NCBI GenBank assembly: GCA_902465645.1
Contig: CABQNX010000013.1
Location: 1 to 27,405 of the forward strand
Origin: an uncultured Peptoniphilus sp.
Lineage (GTDB): Bacteria; Bacillota; Clostridia; Tissierellales; Peptoniphilaceae
Length of the DNA: 27,405 nucleotides
Direction of reading: 5' to 3'
Part shown: in pieces, positions 13,385-19,655 of the stretch
Numbering within the stretch: position 1 is the first letter of the stretch
How the letters are laid out: every line of letters starts with the position of its first letter
Notes under the pieces: model-generated
The model's input: only the letters and a program-made list of their open reading frames with translations
The model's database searches: none
Told to the model about the DNA's origin: nothing
Program-made: the position numbers and the translations under genes

Positions 13385-13663
13385 TTACTTATTAACAGCT
13401 TCTTTAAGAGCTTTACCTGATCTGAAAACTGGAGCTTTAGATGCAGGAATCTTAATAACTTCTTCTGGATTTCTAGGGTTTCTTCCTTCTCTAGCTTTTC
13501 TTTGTCTAACTTCGAAAGTTCCAAATCCAACTAATTGAACTTTTTCTCCGTCAGCAAGAGCTTCTTGAACTGAAGAGATAAATCCGTTTAAAGCTTGTTC
13601 AGCGTCTTTTTTAGTAAGACCTGATTTTTCAGCAATGCTTGCTACTAATTCTGATTTGTTCAT
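13385..13663 (-). CDS. hup: HU-family DNA-binding protein
   Basis: Small nucleoid protein that bends DNA as a dimer. The 92-aa protein has the complete HU fold: MNKSELVASIAEKSGLTKKD, then VQLVGFGTFEVRQRKAREGR and NPRNPEEVIKIPASKAPVFR, the DNA-embracing arm with its IPASKAPVF proline motif. The ATG at 13663 follows AAGGAGG with seven bases between. It is flanked by the YabN-like gene upstream and the rqcP-like gene downstream; clostridial genomes often carry hup at this place between the yabN and S4-domain genes. It is monocistronic judging by the terminator at 13357-13380. Confidence 0.97.
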   Translation of the reverse strand: MNKSELVASIAEKSGLTKKDAEQALNGFISSVQEALADGEKVQLVGFGTFEVRQRKAREGRNPRNPEEVIKIPASKAPVFRSGKALKEAVNK

Positions 13664-13769
13664 TTTATATCCTCCTTGAAGAATTTTCTTTAATCTTTTT
13701 CCTAGTTTAAGACCCTAAAAATCTTTAATTTATCAAGACATAAAGGGCTCTTTTCCTAAGACTGTTACA

Positions 13770-13798
13770 ATTATAACCTAAGTTAACTTTATTTTCTA
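13770..13798 (-). promoter_or_regulatory. Probable hup promoter
   Basis: Minus strand TAGAAA (13798-13793), 17 bp, TATAAT (13775-13770). The -10 is perfect and the -35 matches four of six. It gives a leader of about 100 nt before the HU start. Confidence 0.5.
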
Positions 13799-13801
13799 CA
13801 A

Positions 13802-14719
13802 TTATTTTAAAAAAATCGCTATTTTATCCAATTTTTTGTATATTTCATCATAAATTTCACGTAAATCCACTAGGCCTTCCCTGTCTCTTAATAAAAGTAA
13901 TAAGATAGATGAGGTTAGGATGTCTTTCTCACTTTCGAAGTCCATAGAAAGTTCTCCTGATTTTTCTATTAAAATTTTTTTTATCTTTTCAAAACTTTCA
14001 TCATCTAGGTAAATATCTTCTGTTTCCAGAATATCTTCAAGCCTATCCATAATCATTGGAAGATTTTTGCCACTTGTCCTTGGAATGTAAATGCAAGATT
14101 GGTGGTTGTAGTCATCAATCCTTGGAAGTTTATAAATTTCAACCTTCCTCACAATCTCGTCGTCAAGTCCAGCATTTGTTATTACATAGGCCATTTCTTC
14201 TTCCTTGTAAACTTCTTGAAGGAGAAGGGAAAGGTCTGATGCAATTCTCTTGTTGTAGACTTGTGTTATTAGGGTATCTCGTCTTGTGTCGAAGTCAAAC
14301 TTATTGGCATCTGAATCTAAAAATAAGAGTCCATCAACGGCGTCTCTTCCCACTCCAGCAAGAACTGGTTCAATAAAAGAAATCCCATTTACAATATTTA
14401 TATCAGCCTCTTCATCTATTAGGAGCCTAACAGTTTTTTCTGCAACTAAGGGAGTTCCTGGCACGAAATAATTTATGTCCTTATCCTTAGCTTCTTCTAA
14501 CAATATTTCTAGGATTTTATTATAAACTTCATCGAAGCTTTCCATCTCATCATACAAGTAGTCAAAGGACTCATATTCTATTTTGTTTTCTTCAAAAAAA
14601 GAAAGGGCTTCATGCCTGTCAGTCCTCAAAAAATTTTTATTTCCATTTTTCATAATTTTTACTGCTTCAAGGGTAAGGTCTCTTGAAGAAGTGGACCCAA
14701 GTCCAACAACATTTATCAT
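13802..14719 (-). CDS. YabN-like tetrapyrrole methylase-fold protein with degenerate C-terminal (MazG) half
   Basis: The 305-aa protein begins with the SAM-dependent tetrapyrrole (corrin/porphyrin) methylase fold: INVVGLGSTSSRDLTLEAVK (residues 2-21), VPGTPLVAEKTVRLL (around 90) and GISFIEPVLAGVGRDAVDG. In Bacillus YabN this domain is followed by a MazG nucleotide pyrophosphohydrolase domain, giving about 490 aa. Here only about 95 residues follow (from MIMDRLEDILETEDIYLDDE), helical and acidic, with no EExxE-type metal-binding motif I can find, so the MazG half looks lost or reduced. The start at 14719 (ATG) was preferred over the GTG at 14728 because AAGGTG lies six bases upstream. It is upstream of hup, as expected from the syntenic cluster. 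Confidence 0.8.
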   Translation of the reverse strand: MINVVGLGSTSSRDLTLEAVKIMKNGNKNFLRTDRHEALSFFEENKIEYESFDYLYDEMESFDEVYNKILEILLEEAKDKDINYFVPGTPLVAEKTVRLLIDEEADINIVNGISFIEPVLAGVGRDAVDGLLFLDSDANKFDFDTRRDTLITQVYNKRIASDLSLLLQEVYKEEEMAYVITNAGLDDEIVRKVEIYKLPRIDDYNHQSCIYIPRTSGKNLPMIMDRLEDILETEDIYLDDESFEKIKKILIEKSGELSMDFESEKDILTSSILLLLLRDREGLVDLREIYDEIYKKLDKIAIFLK

Positions 14720-14736
14720 TCTAATCACCTTCTTAC

Positions 14737-14767
14737 ATTATACACATAAACTTTTAATTGTTTTCAA
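14737..14767 (-). promoter_or_regulatory. Probable promoter of the YabN-like gene
   Basis: Minus strand TATAAT (14742-14737), with TTGAAA (14767-14762) 19 bp upstream. The -10 is perfect but the spacing is long. The leader would be very short, starting near the Shine-Dalgarno site. Confidence 0.45.
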
Positions 14768-14851
14768 ATTTTTATTAACTTCATCTTAATTTCAAACTTC
14801 TTTTTATTTTCAAATCCAAAATTATTTTGAATTTTTGTTAAAAGTTTACAT

Positions 14852-14878
14852 AAAAAAAGAGGGGTCTCCCCCTCCTCT
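14852..14878 (-). terminator. Intrinsic terminator of the DapF-like gene
   Basis: On the minus strand a GC-rich stem pairs GAGGAGGGG-type sequence (from 14878) with CCCCTC (14864-14859) around a 4-nt loop, then seven Ts (14858-14852). Partial G-U pairing extends the stem. Confidence 0.9.
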
Positions 14879-14884
14879 TAAGGA

Positions 14885-15841
14885 TTAATCAAATCCAAAT
14901 TTTTCTCTCATTATTTTAAGCTCTTCATCAGTTAAGTCACTTTCATCAACTGGTTTTTCAGCTTCTTCTTCAGCCATTTTTTTCTTGTGTTCTTCCACAA
15001 TCTTGTCGTGCTCAGCAATAACTGCTAGGGCAACGTCTTGTGGAATTTCTATAGATTTCTTTTCCACTTCAGAAAGTTCAACCTTGCCACCTACACAAAA
15101 TTTCTTGCCGTCTTCAAATTCATAAACAAAAACTTCAAGTTCTCCTGCTGGGTTCTTAATAGAAATCTTGTAATCTTCATCAAGCTTTGCAATGTCATCT
15201 TCAAGATAGTTTACTACAGCAACAGTTCCTGATCCGCAAGAACCTTCTCTAAATAAAGTCTCAGAACCTTCTACATAAACGTAAGGAATCATTTCTAGTT
15301 TTTCCTTATTAAAGAAAAGAACTCCATAGGCTTCGTCCTTGTGATCTTTTTTAAGAACTTCAAGAGCCTTGTCTACAAATTCCTTATCTTCTTCTGCTTC
15401 AACAACTAGGTGGCTAATGCCAGGAAGTTTAATAAGAGTACAGTCCTTTCCATCTATTGTTAGCTTTTCTCTGCCAATAGGTGCATCTAAGGCTACATAA
15501 GCCTTTTGATTTTTAACGTCTGCAATTACATCAGTAGTTCCTTCGTGGCCACTTACATAGACTTCTATATCAACAAGTCCATCAGTGTCATAGAAGCCTG
15601 CAGAGTAAAGTCCGTAAGCTCTTGTTGCGTTGGCACAAAATTCTCCACCCATCATGTCCATCCTAAGTGGTGCACCTTCGTAGGCAGGAGAAATAAATCC
15701 AACTTGCTCTACATCCTTATCTATTTGTTCCATTATACAATCTGTGTAAGCTTTTCTATATCCTGGATATACAGGAGCTACAACAAATCCTGTTATATTT
15801 CCACATGGGTTTGCTCTAAAATAATTAAAAGTTTTCTTCAT
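14885..15841 (-). CDS. DapF-like PLP-independent amino-acid racemase/epimerase (substrate unknown)
   Basis: The 318-aa protein has the two pseudo-symmetric halves of the diaminopimelate epimerase superfamily, each with one catalytic cysteine: MGGEFCANATRAYGLY (Cys69) and FREGSCGSGTVAV (Cys202). GISH stands where DapF has GNPH. The usual DapF start (GLGNDF) and first-cysteine motif (CGNGARC) are not present, so meso-DAP is unlikely to be the only candidate; relatives of this subtype include histidine racemases such as CntK. Which substrate it uses cannot be read from the sequence. A charged tail follows residue 270 (HKKKMAEEEAEKPVDESDLT). The ATG at 15841 was chosen for AGAGG six bases upstream; the longer frame adds 14 unrelated residues. 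It has its own promoter and terminator, downstream of metK. Confidence 0.8.
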   Translation of the reverse strand: MKKTFNYFRANPCGNITGFVVAPVYPGYRKAYTDCIMEQIDKDVEQVGFISPAYEGAPLRMDMMGGEFCANATRAYGLYSAGFYDTDGLVDIEVYVSGHEGTTDVIADVKNQKAYVALDAPIGREKLTIDGKDCTLIKLPGISHLVVEAEEDKEFVDKALEVLKKDHKDEAYGVLFFNKEKLEMIPYVYVEGSETLFREGSCGSGTVAVVNYLEDDIAKLDEDYKISIKNPAGELEVFVYEFEDGKKFCVGGKVELSEVEKKSIEIPQDVALAVIAEHDKIVEEHKKKMAEEEAEKPVDESDLTDEELKIMREKFGFD

Positions 15842-15882
15842 AACCATCCTCTTCTCGACTCTAAAAATAAATTTACTCTTCA

Positions 15883-15912
15883 ATTATAGCATACTAAGTT
15901 AGTCTTTTTTAA
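15883..15912 (-). promoter_or_regulatory. Extended -10 promoter of the DapF-like gene
   Basis: Minus strand TGC-TATAAT (TATAAT at 15888-15883), with TTAAAA (15912-15907) 18 bp upstream. No terminator separates it from metK, so some metK read-through is also possible. Confidence 0.65.
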
Positions 15913-15955
15913 CCGCTATTCTTATCTTACCCTAAATTTAATTTTTAACACAGTC

Positions 15956-17128
15956 TTATTTGAGGTACTTCTTAAGGTCTTCTACCCTGTCAGTCTTCTC
16001 CCAAGGAAGGTCTAGGTCATTTCTACCAAAGTGACCATAGGATGCAGTTTGTCTGTAAATTGGTCTCAAAAGATCGAGGTCACGAATTATTGCAGCTGGT
16101 CTCATGTCGAAGTTTTCCATAATAATCTTTTCGATTTCTTCTTCAGATAATTTTCCAGTGCCAAAAGTTTCTACATAAACTGAAGTTGGTCTTGCAATAC
16201 CAATTGCATAGGCAAGTCCAATTTCAACTTTTTCTGCTAGTCCTGCTGCCACTAGGTTTTTTGCAATATATCTTGCATAGTAGGCACCTGATCTGTCAAC
16301 CTTTGTTGGATCTTTACCTGAGAAAGCTCCACCGCCGTGTCTTCCAAAGCCGCCGTAGGTATCAACTATTATTTTTCTACCAGTAAGTCCCGCATCGGCC
16401 ATTGGTCCACCAATAACAAATCTGCCAGTTGGGTTGATGAAAAATTCTGTGTCCTTGTCTATAAATTCTTTTGGAACAACCTTTTCTACGACTTCTCTTA
16501 TTATATCTTCCCTAATTTGTTCCATAGAAATTTCTGGAGCATGTTGAGATGAAACTACAACATTTTTAAGTCTTACTGGTTTATCTTCTTCATATTCAAC
16601 TGTAACTTGAGTCTTGCCATCTGGTCTTAGATAGTCAAGTGTACCATTTTTTCTCACTTCAGTTAATCTTCTTGATAACTTGTGGGCAAGAGAAATTGGA
16701 AGTGGCATTAGCTCTTCTGTTTCGTTGCAGGCAAATCCAAACATAATTCCTTGGTCTCCTGCTCCAAAGGAGTCAAGTTCATCTACTCCTTCTTCCTTAA
16801 ACCTGTCAACACCCATTGCTATGTCAGAGGATTGTTCCTTGATTGCAGATAGTACTGCACAAGTGTTTCCATCAAAGCCAAATTTGGCCCTGTTATATCC
16901 AATATCTTCTAGGACTTCTCTTGCAGTTTTTTCAAAATCTACATAAGTTTCTGTTGAGATTTCTCCAGTTATAACTATCATGCCTGTGGATGCCATAGTT
17001 TCACAGGCTACTCTTGCATTTTTATCTTCTGCCAAAATCTTATCTAAGATGGCATCAGATATTTGGTCGCAAACTTTGTCAGGATGTCCTTCTGTTACGG
17101 ACTCTGAACTAAATTGCCATTTTTTCAT
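15956..17128 (-). CDS. metK: S-adenosylmethionine synthetase
   Basis: Makes SAM from methionine and ATP. The 390-aa protein carries the family signatures throughout: SSESVTEGHPDKVCDQISDA (residues 7-26, ATP/methionine site), GAGDQGIMFGFACNET (about 122-137), INPTGRFVIGGPMADAGLTG and the glycine-rich P-loop-like GGGAFSGKDPTKVDRSGAYY. The end, ETFGTGKLSEEEIEK and onward, is normal. The ATG at 17128 follows GGAGG by ten bases. The gene lies directly behind a SAM-I riboswitch, so its product's product (SAM) shuts its own transcription off. Upstream is an AEC transporter gene without a terminator. Confidence 0.98.
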   Translation of the reverse strand: MKKWQFSSESVTEGHPDKVCDQISDAILDKILAEDKNARVACETMASTGMIVITGEISTETYVDFEKTAREVLEDIGYNRAKFGFDGNTCAVLSAIKEQSSDIAMGVDRFKEEGVDELDSFGAGDQGIMFGFACNETEELMPLPISLAHKLSRRLTEVRKNGTLDYLRPDGKTQVTVEYEEDKPVRLKNVVVSSQHAPEISMEQIREDIIREVVEKVVPKEFIDKDTEFFINPTGRFVIGGPMADAGLTGRKIIVDTYGGFGRHGGGAFSGKDPTKVDRSGAYYARYIAKNLVAAGLAEKVEIGLAYAIGIARPTSVYVETFGTGKLSEEEIEKIIMENFDMRPAAIIRDLDLLRPIYRQTASYGHFGRNDLDLPWEKTDRVEDLKKYLK

Positions 17129-17220
17129 TTTATTCTTTCCTCCATTTTAAATACCTTGATTTAATGTATGAATCTTTTTTATTTAGTCAAATTTTTAAAG
17201 TCTTTTAAATCTTAATCCAT

Positions 17221-17348
17221 AAAAAAATCCCCACGCAAAAAGTGAGGACCATTAAACCTCATCTTCCAGATAAAAATCTGTGGGATTTAGCACCAACTAG
17301 GTTGCCGGGTTTCACAGTGCCCATTCACTCCACCACTCTCAATAAGGT
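17221..17348 (-). promoter_or_regulatory. SAM-I (S-box) riboswitch with terminator, controlling metK
   Basis: The minus strand shows the S-box core: GAGAG then GTGGTGGAG, GAAACCCGGCAACC (17313-17300), GGTGCTAAATCCCAC and GGAAGATGAGG. P1 pairs ACCTTAT (17348-17342) with ATGAGGT (17262-17256). The terminator stem is TCCTCAC (17248-17242) with GTGGGGA (17234-17228), followed by seven Ts. TGAGG of the P1 3' strand (17261-17257) can instead pair with CCTCA (17247-17243), the 5' arm of the terminator, forming an antiterminator. SAM binding stabilises P1, frees the terminator and turns metK off. Confidence 0.97.
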
Positions 17349-17370
17349 ATTATTTATATTTTGTAGCTTG

Positions 17371-17399
17371 ATTATAGCACTTAAAAATTCTTAGTGCAA
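17371..17399 (-). promoter_or_regulatory. Promoter of the S-box/metK transcript
   Basis: Minus strand TTGCAC (17399-17394), 17 bp, TATAAT (17376-17371) preceded by TGC, an extended -10. The -35 box is formed by the last two codons and first stop base of the AEC transporter gene. Confidence 0.8.
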
Positions 17400-18344
17400 C
17401 AAATTAAAATAGTTCATGAGTGATATGCCCAAAGGATAGGTAATAATACTCATAATAAAGCTCAAGGTTATTACCTTTGATGCAAACTCGTAGTCAGAAT
17501 TCATCTGCTTTGTAAAGATAAAACAGTTGGCTGCACATGGTGTTGCCCAAAATACATAGGCAATGCCTAGTTCCATATTAGTAAATCCAAGTTTCACTCC
17601 AATTGGAATTAGAATAAGAGGAGCTAGAACTGTTTTTATAAAAGCTGATGTAAACATAAGCTTGAAGTCGCTCTTTGATGACTCAAAGTTTAGACTGGCA
17701 CCAATTAGGATCAATGACATAGGTGTGGAAATCTTCGCCACCATTTCTATTGCCTTGTCTATTCCTTGATAGACTGGAATGTGTAAAAAATTAAAAATTG
17801 CGCCAAAGACTACACCAGCAATCATTGGGTTCTTAATAATCTTTAAAAGTATATTGGAAATAGAAATTGACTTGTCTTCTGACTCAGAATAGTAGGTCAG
17901 GAGGATAATTGCAGAAATATTATAAAGGGTAAGTCCAAAAGCAATTATTACTATCATGTGTTCCATTGATGGAGCTCCATTGTAAATAATGTCTAAAATT
18001 GGAAATCCAACATAAACAAAGTTTGACCTGTAAGCACAGTGAATAAAAGCAGATAATTTTTTCCTGTCTTTAATCCTAAAGGATTTACCAATTACGAGAG
18101 CAAGAAAAATTACAAATATTATCCCCAAGAGTATGTAGGCAACATATTTTGGATGGAGGGACTCAATCCTAGCATTCTTTATGTCATAAAATAATTTAAA
18201 GGGCAAGGCCATATAAAAAACAAGCCAGGTTCCCCTGTCTACAAAGTTGTCGTCTATGTATCCTTTTTGTTTTGCAAAGTATCCCAGTAGCAAAACTATA
18301 AATACGGGCGATACAATATTAAAACCCATAAGTAAGTTACTCAT
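17391..18344 (-). CDS. AEC (auxin efflux carrier) family transporter
   Basis: A 317-aa integral membrane protein with about ten hydrophobic segments in two five-helix halves, typical of the AEC/BART superfamily. Recognisable family elements are the N-terminal NIVSPVFIVLLLGYFAKQKG, the middle KNPMIAGVVFGAIFNFLHIP and AKISTPMSLILIGASL (loop before the second half), and the C-terminal AYVFWATPCAANCFIFTKQM. Bacterial members export or import malate, malonate or other organic anions and amino-acid derivatives; the substrate cannot be read here. The ATG follows GAGGTGA. It is transcribed from a promoter that shares its -35 region with the divergent stalk-protein gene. No terminator separates it from the metK riboswitch, which could also stop its read-through. 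Confidence 0.88.
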   Translation of the reverse strand: MSNLLMGFNIVSPVFIVLLLGYFAKQKGYIDDNFVDRGTWLVFYMALPFKLFYDIKNARIESLHPKYVAYILLGIIFVIFLALVIGKSFRIKDRKKLSAFIHCAYRSNFVYVGFPILDIIYNGAPSMEHMIVIIAFGLTLYNISAIILLTYYSESEDKSISISNILLKIIKNPMIAGVVFGAIFNFLHIPVYQGIDKAIEMVAKISTPMSLILIGASLNFESSKSDFKLMFTSAFIKTVLAPLILIPIGVKLGFTNMELGIAYVFWATPCAANCFIFTKQMNSDYEFASKVITLSFIMSIITYPLGISLMNYFNLLH

Positions 18345-18360
18345 AAAATCACCTCATTAA

Positions 18361-18389
18361 ATTATAGGTTAAATATTTAGGCTTGTCGA
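18361..18389 (-). promoter_or_regulatory. Promoter of the AEC transporter gene
   Basis: Minus strand TCGACA (18389-18384), 17 bp, TATAAT (18366-18361). The -35 hexamer overlaps that of the divergent promoter at 18383-18411 by five bases. The leader would be only about 10 nt. Confidence 0.75.
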
Positions 18390-18411
18390 GGGCAATCTTT
18401 TAAAATACAAT
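18383..18411 (+). promoter_or_regulatory. Promoter of the secreted stalk-domain gene
   Basis: TTGTCG (18383-18388), 17 bp, TACAAT (18406-18411). It is back to back with the AEC promoter over the same -35 bases, so two polymerases could not bind at once. Confidence 0.65.
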
Positions 18412-18430
18412 AGACCTAGGAGGTCATGTT

Positions 18431-19333
18431 ATGAAAAAAATAATTTCTATTGGACTTACGTCCCTTGTTTTAATTACAAATGTTTTTGCTGGAGCAAAAG
18501 TTTCTAGCCAAAGCGTTTATGTTGATGGGAAAGACACTGGCGTTAAGGGTTACAACATTGAAGACAACAACTACTTCAAGCTAAGAGACATTGCAGCTCT
18601 CTTAGATGGACTTGATTCTGAGTTCAGTGTATCTTACGACAGCGACAGAGAAGCTGTTATGATTAACAGCAAGTCAGATTACAAAAAGACTGAAGAAGAT
18701 TTAGCTCCCCTAAAGGACAGTAAGAGCGAAGTAAAAAAATCAAACCACAGAGTTTTTGTAAATGGAGTTAGACATTCCTTCAAGGTCTATACAATTGACG
18801 GCTACAATTATTTCCAATTGAGACAACTTGGCAAGACAATTGGTTTCGATGTTAACTTTGACGAAAAAAATAATTCTGTTTTAATTGATTCAAAGGCAAT
18901 ACCTGGTCGTTCTCTTGTAAATAACCAAGTAGATGTAAAAATTGTTGACTATGCAACTGACTACGAAGAAAAAGAACTGGACATCTTGAAGAACCCTCTT
19001 CTTGACATTTCCAAATTTCTTGCTAATATTAAAAACGAAGTCCTTGCAACAGCTGAAGAAGGTAAGCTAAGTGGAGAGTCAACTTATGTTAAGTCAGAAA
19101 ATATTGTTGAAGTCCTACCAACTTCTGCTAAGTATAACGGCAAGCTAACTTACACTCCTTATATAAAGATTGATCAAGGAGATAAGTCTGAAGTCTTCCC
19201 TTATGAAAAAGAATTTGAAGTTGCAAAAACTTTAACATCAAAGGGCTTTGACTCCACAGGCGAATTTGAAATCAGCATGGGAGCAAAAAGTAAGGACCAT
19301 TTTGTTAAGTACTCATCTTTTAAATATAAATAA
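18431..19333 (+). CDS. Secreted stalk-domain (copper amine oxidase N-domain-like) protein
   Basis: A 300-aa exported protein. Residues 1-20 are a signal peptide (MKKIISIGLTSLVLITNVFA). Two copies of the small stalk domain follow: SQSVYVDGKDTGVKGYNIED with NYFKLRDIAALL (about 26-80), and HRVFVNGVRHSFKVYTIDGY with NYFQLRQLGKTIGF (about 106-153). These domains are common on clostridial surface proteins as spacers or binding modules. They resemble the amine oxidase N-domain but lack any oxidase part. The C-terminal 145 residues, from VNNQVDVKIVDYATDYEEKE, are unrecognised. No sortase or SLH anchor is visible, so it may be released or wall-associated. The ATG follows AGGAGG by seven bases. The DUF1858 gene follows 33 bases later without a terminator between. 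Confidence 0.85.
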   Translation: MKKIISIGLTSLVLITNVFAGAKVSSQSVYVDGKDTGVKGYNIEDNNYFKLRDIAALLDGLDSEFSVSYDSDREAVMINSKSDYKKTEEDLAPLKDSKSEVKKSNHRVFVNGVRHSFKVYTIDGYNYFQLRQLGKTIGFDVNFDEKNNSVLIDSKAIPGRSLVNNQVDVKIVDYATDYEEKELDILKNPLLDISKFLANIKNEVLATAEEGKLSGESTYVKSENIVEVLPTSAKYNGKLTYTPYIKIDQGDKSEVFPYEKEFEVAKTLTSKGFDSTGEFEISMGAKSKDHFVKYSSFKYK

Positions 19334-19366
19334 TTTTGGGTATATAAATTAGGGAGGTGTTAATAG

Positions 19367-19576
19367 ATGGAAATTAAAAAAGATATGTTAATCGGACAAA
19401 TTCTTTCAGAAAAACCTGAATCAATTGGTACCCTAATGAGTTTTGGAATGGGATGCATCATGTGCCCATCTTCTCAAATGGAAACTCTTGAAGAAGCTGC
19501 AATGGTTCATGGTATAGATCCTAATATGCTTGTAGCTGCTCTTAATGAAGATAAGAAAGAAGAAGCGGAAGCTTAA
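19367..19576 (+). CDS. DUF1858 / hybrid-cluster-protein-associated redox disulfide domain protein
   Basis: A 69-aa cytoplasmic protein. The pattern MLIGQILSEKPESIGTLMSF then GMGCIMCPSS matches the small DUF1858 helical domain, with a CxxC pair at Cys30 and Cys33 in the conserved GMxCxxC context. Such proteins are often encoded near hybrid cluster protein or other redox genes and are thought to carry a redox-active disulfide, but no such partner lies in this window. The C-terminus is acidic (NEDKKEEAEA). The ATG follows GGGAGGTG. It is probably cotranscribed with the stalk-domain gene and ends at the strong terminator at 19593-19619. Confidence 0.88.
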   Translation: MEIKKDMLIGQILSEKPESIGTLMSFGMGCIMCPSSQMETLEEAAMVHGIDPNMLVAALNEDKKEEAEA

Positions 19577-19592
19577 TCTAAAGCTTAAATTT

Positions 19593-19619
19593 GAAGAGGC
19601 AGAGGCCTCTTCTTTTTTT
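19593..19619 (+). terminator. Intrinsic terminator of the DUF1858 gene
   Basis: GAAGAGGC (19593-19600), loop AGAG, GCCTCTTC (19605-19612), then seven Ts. The last Ts overlap the -35 box of the next promoter. Confidence 0.94.
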
Positions 19620-19645
19620 ACATAAATACTTTAATGGTTTATAAA
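19617..19645 (+). promoter_or_regulatory. Promoter of the YcdB/YcdC-like gene
   Basis: TTTACA (19617-19622), 17 bp, TATAAA (19640-19645); each hexamer matches the consensus at five of six positions. The leader is very short, since the AAAGGAG ribosome site overlaps the -10. Confidence 0.55.
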
Positions 19646-19655
19646 GGAGATAATT

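Noticed and set aside
13330..13530. A minus-strand frame overlapping hup and its terminator
   Set aside because: It reads hup in another frame and continues through the hup terminator; it has no ribosome site or family resemblance.
18431..19333. A copper amine oxidase enzyme
   Set aside because: Only the small stalk-type N-domain is present, twice. There is no catalytic domain or topaquinone motif.
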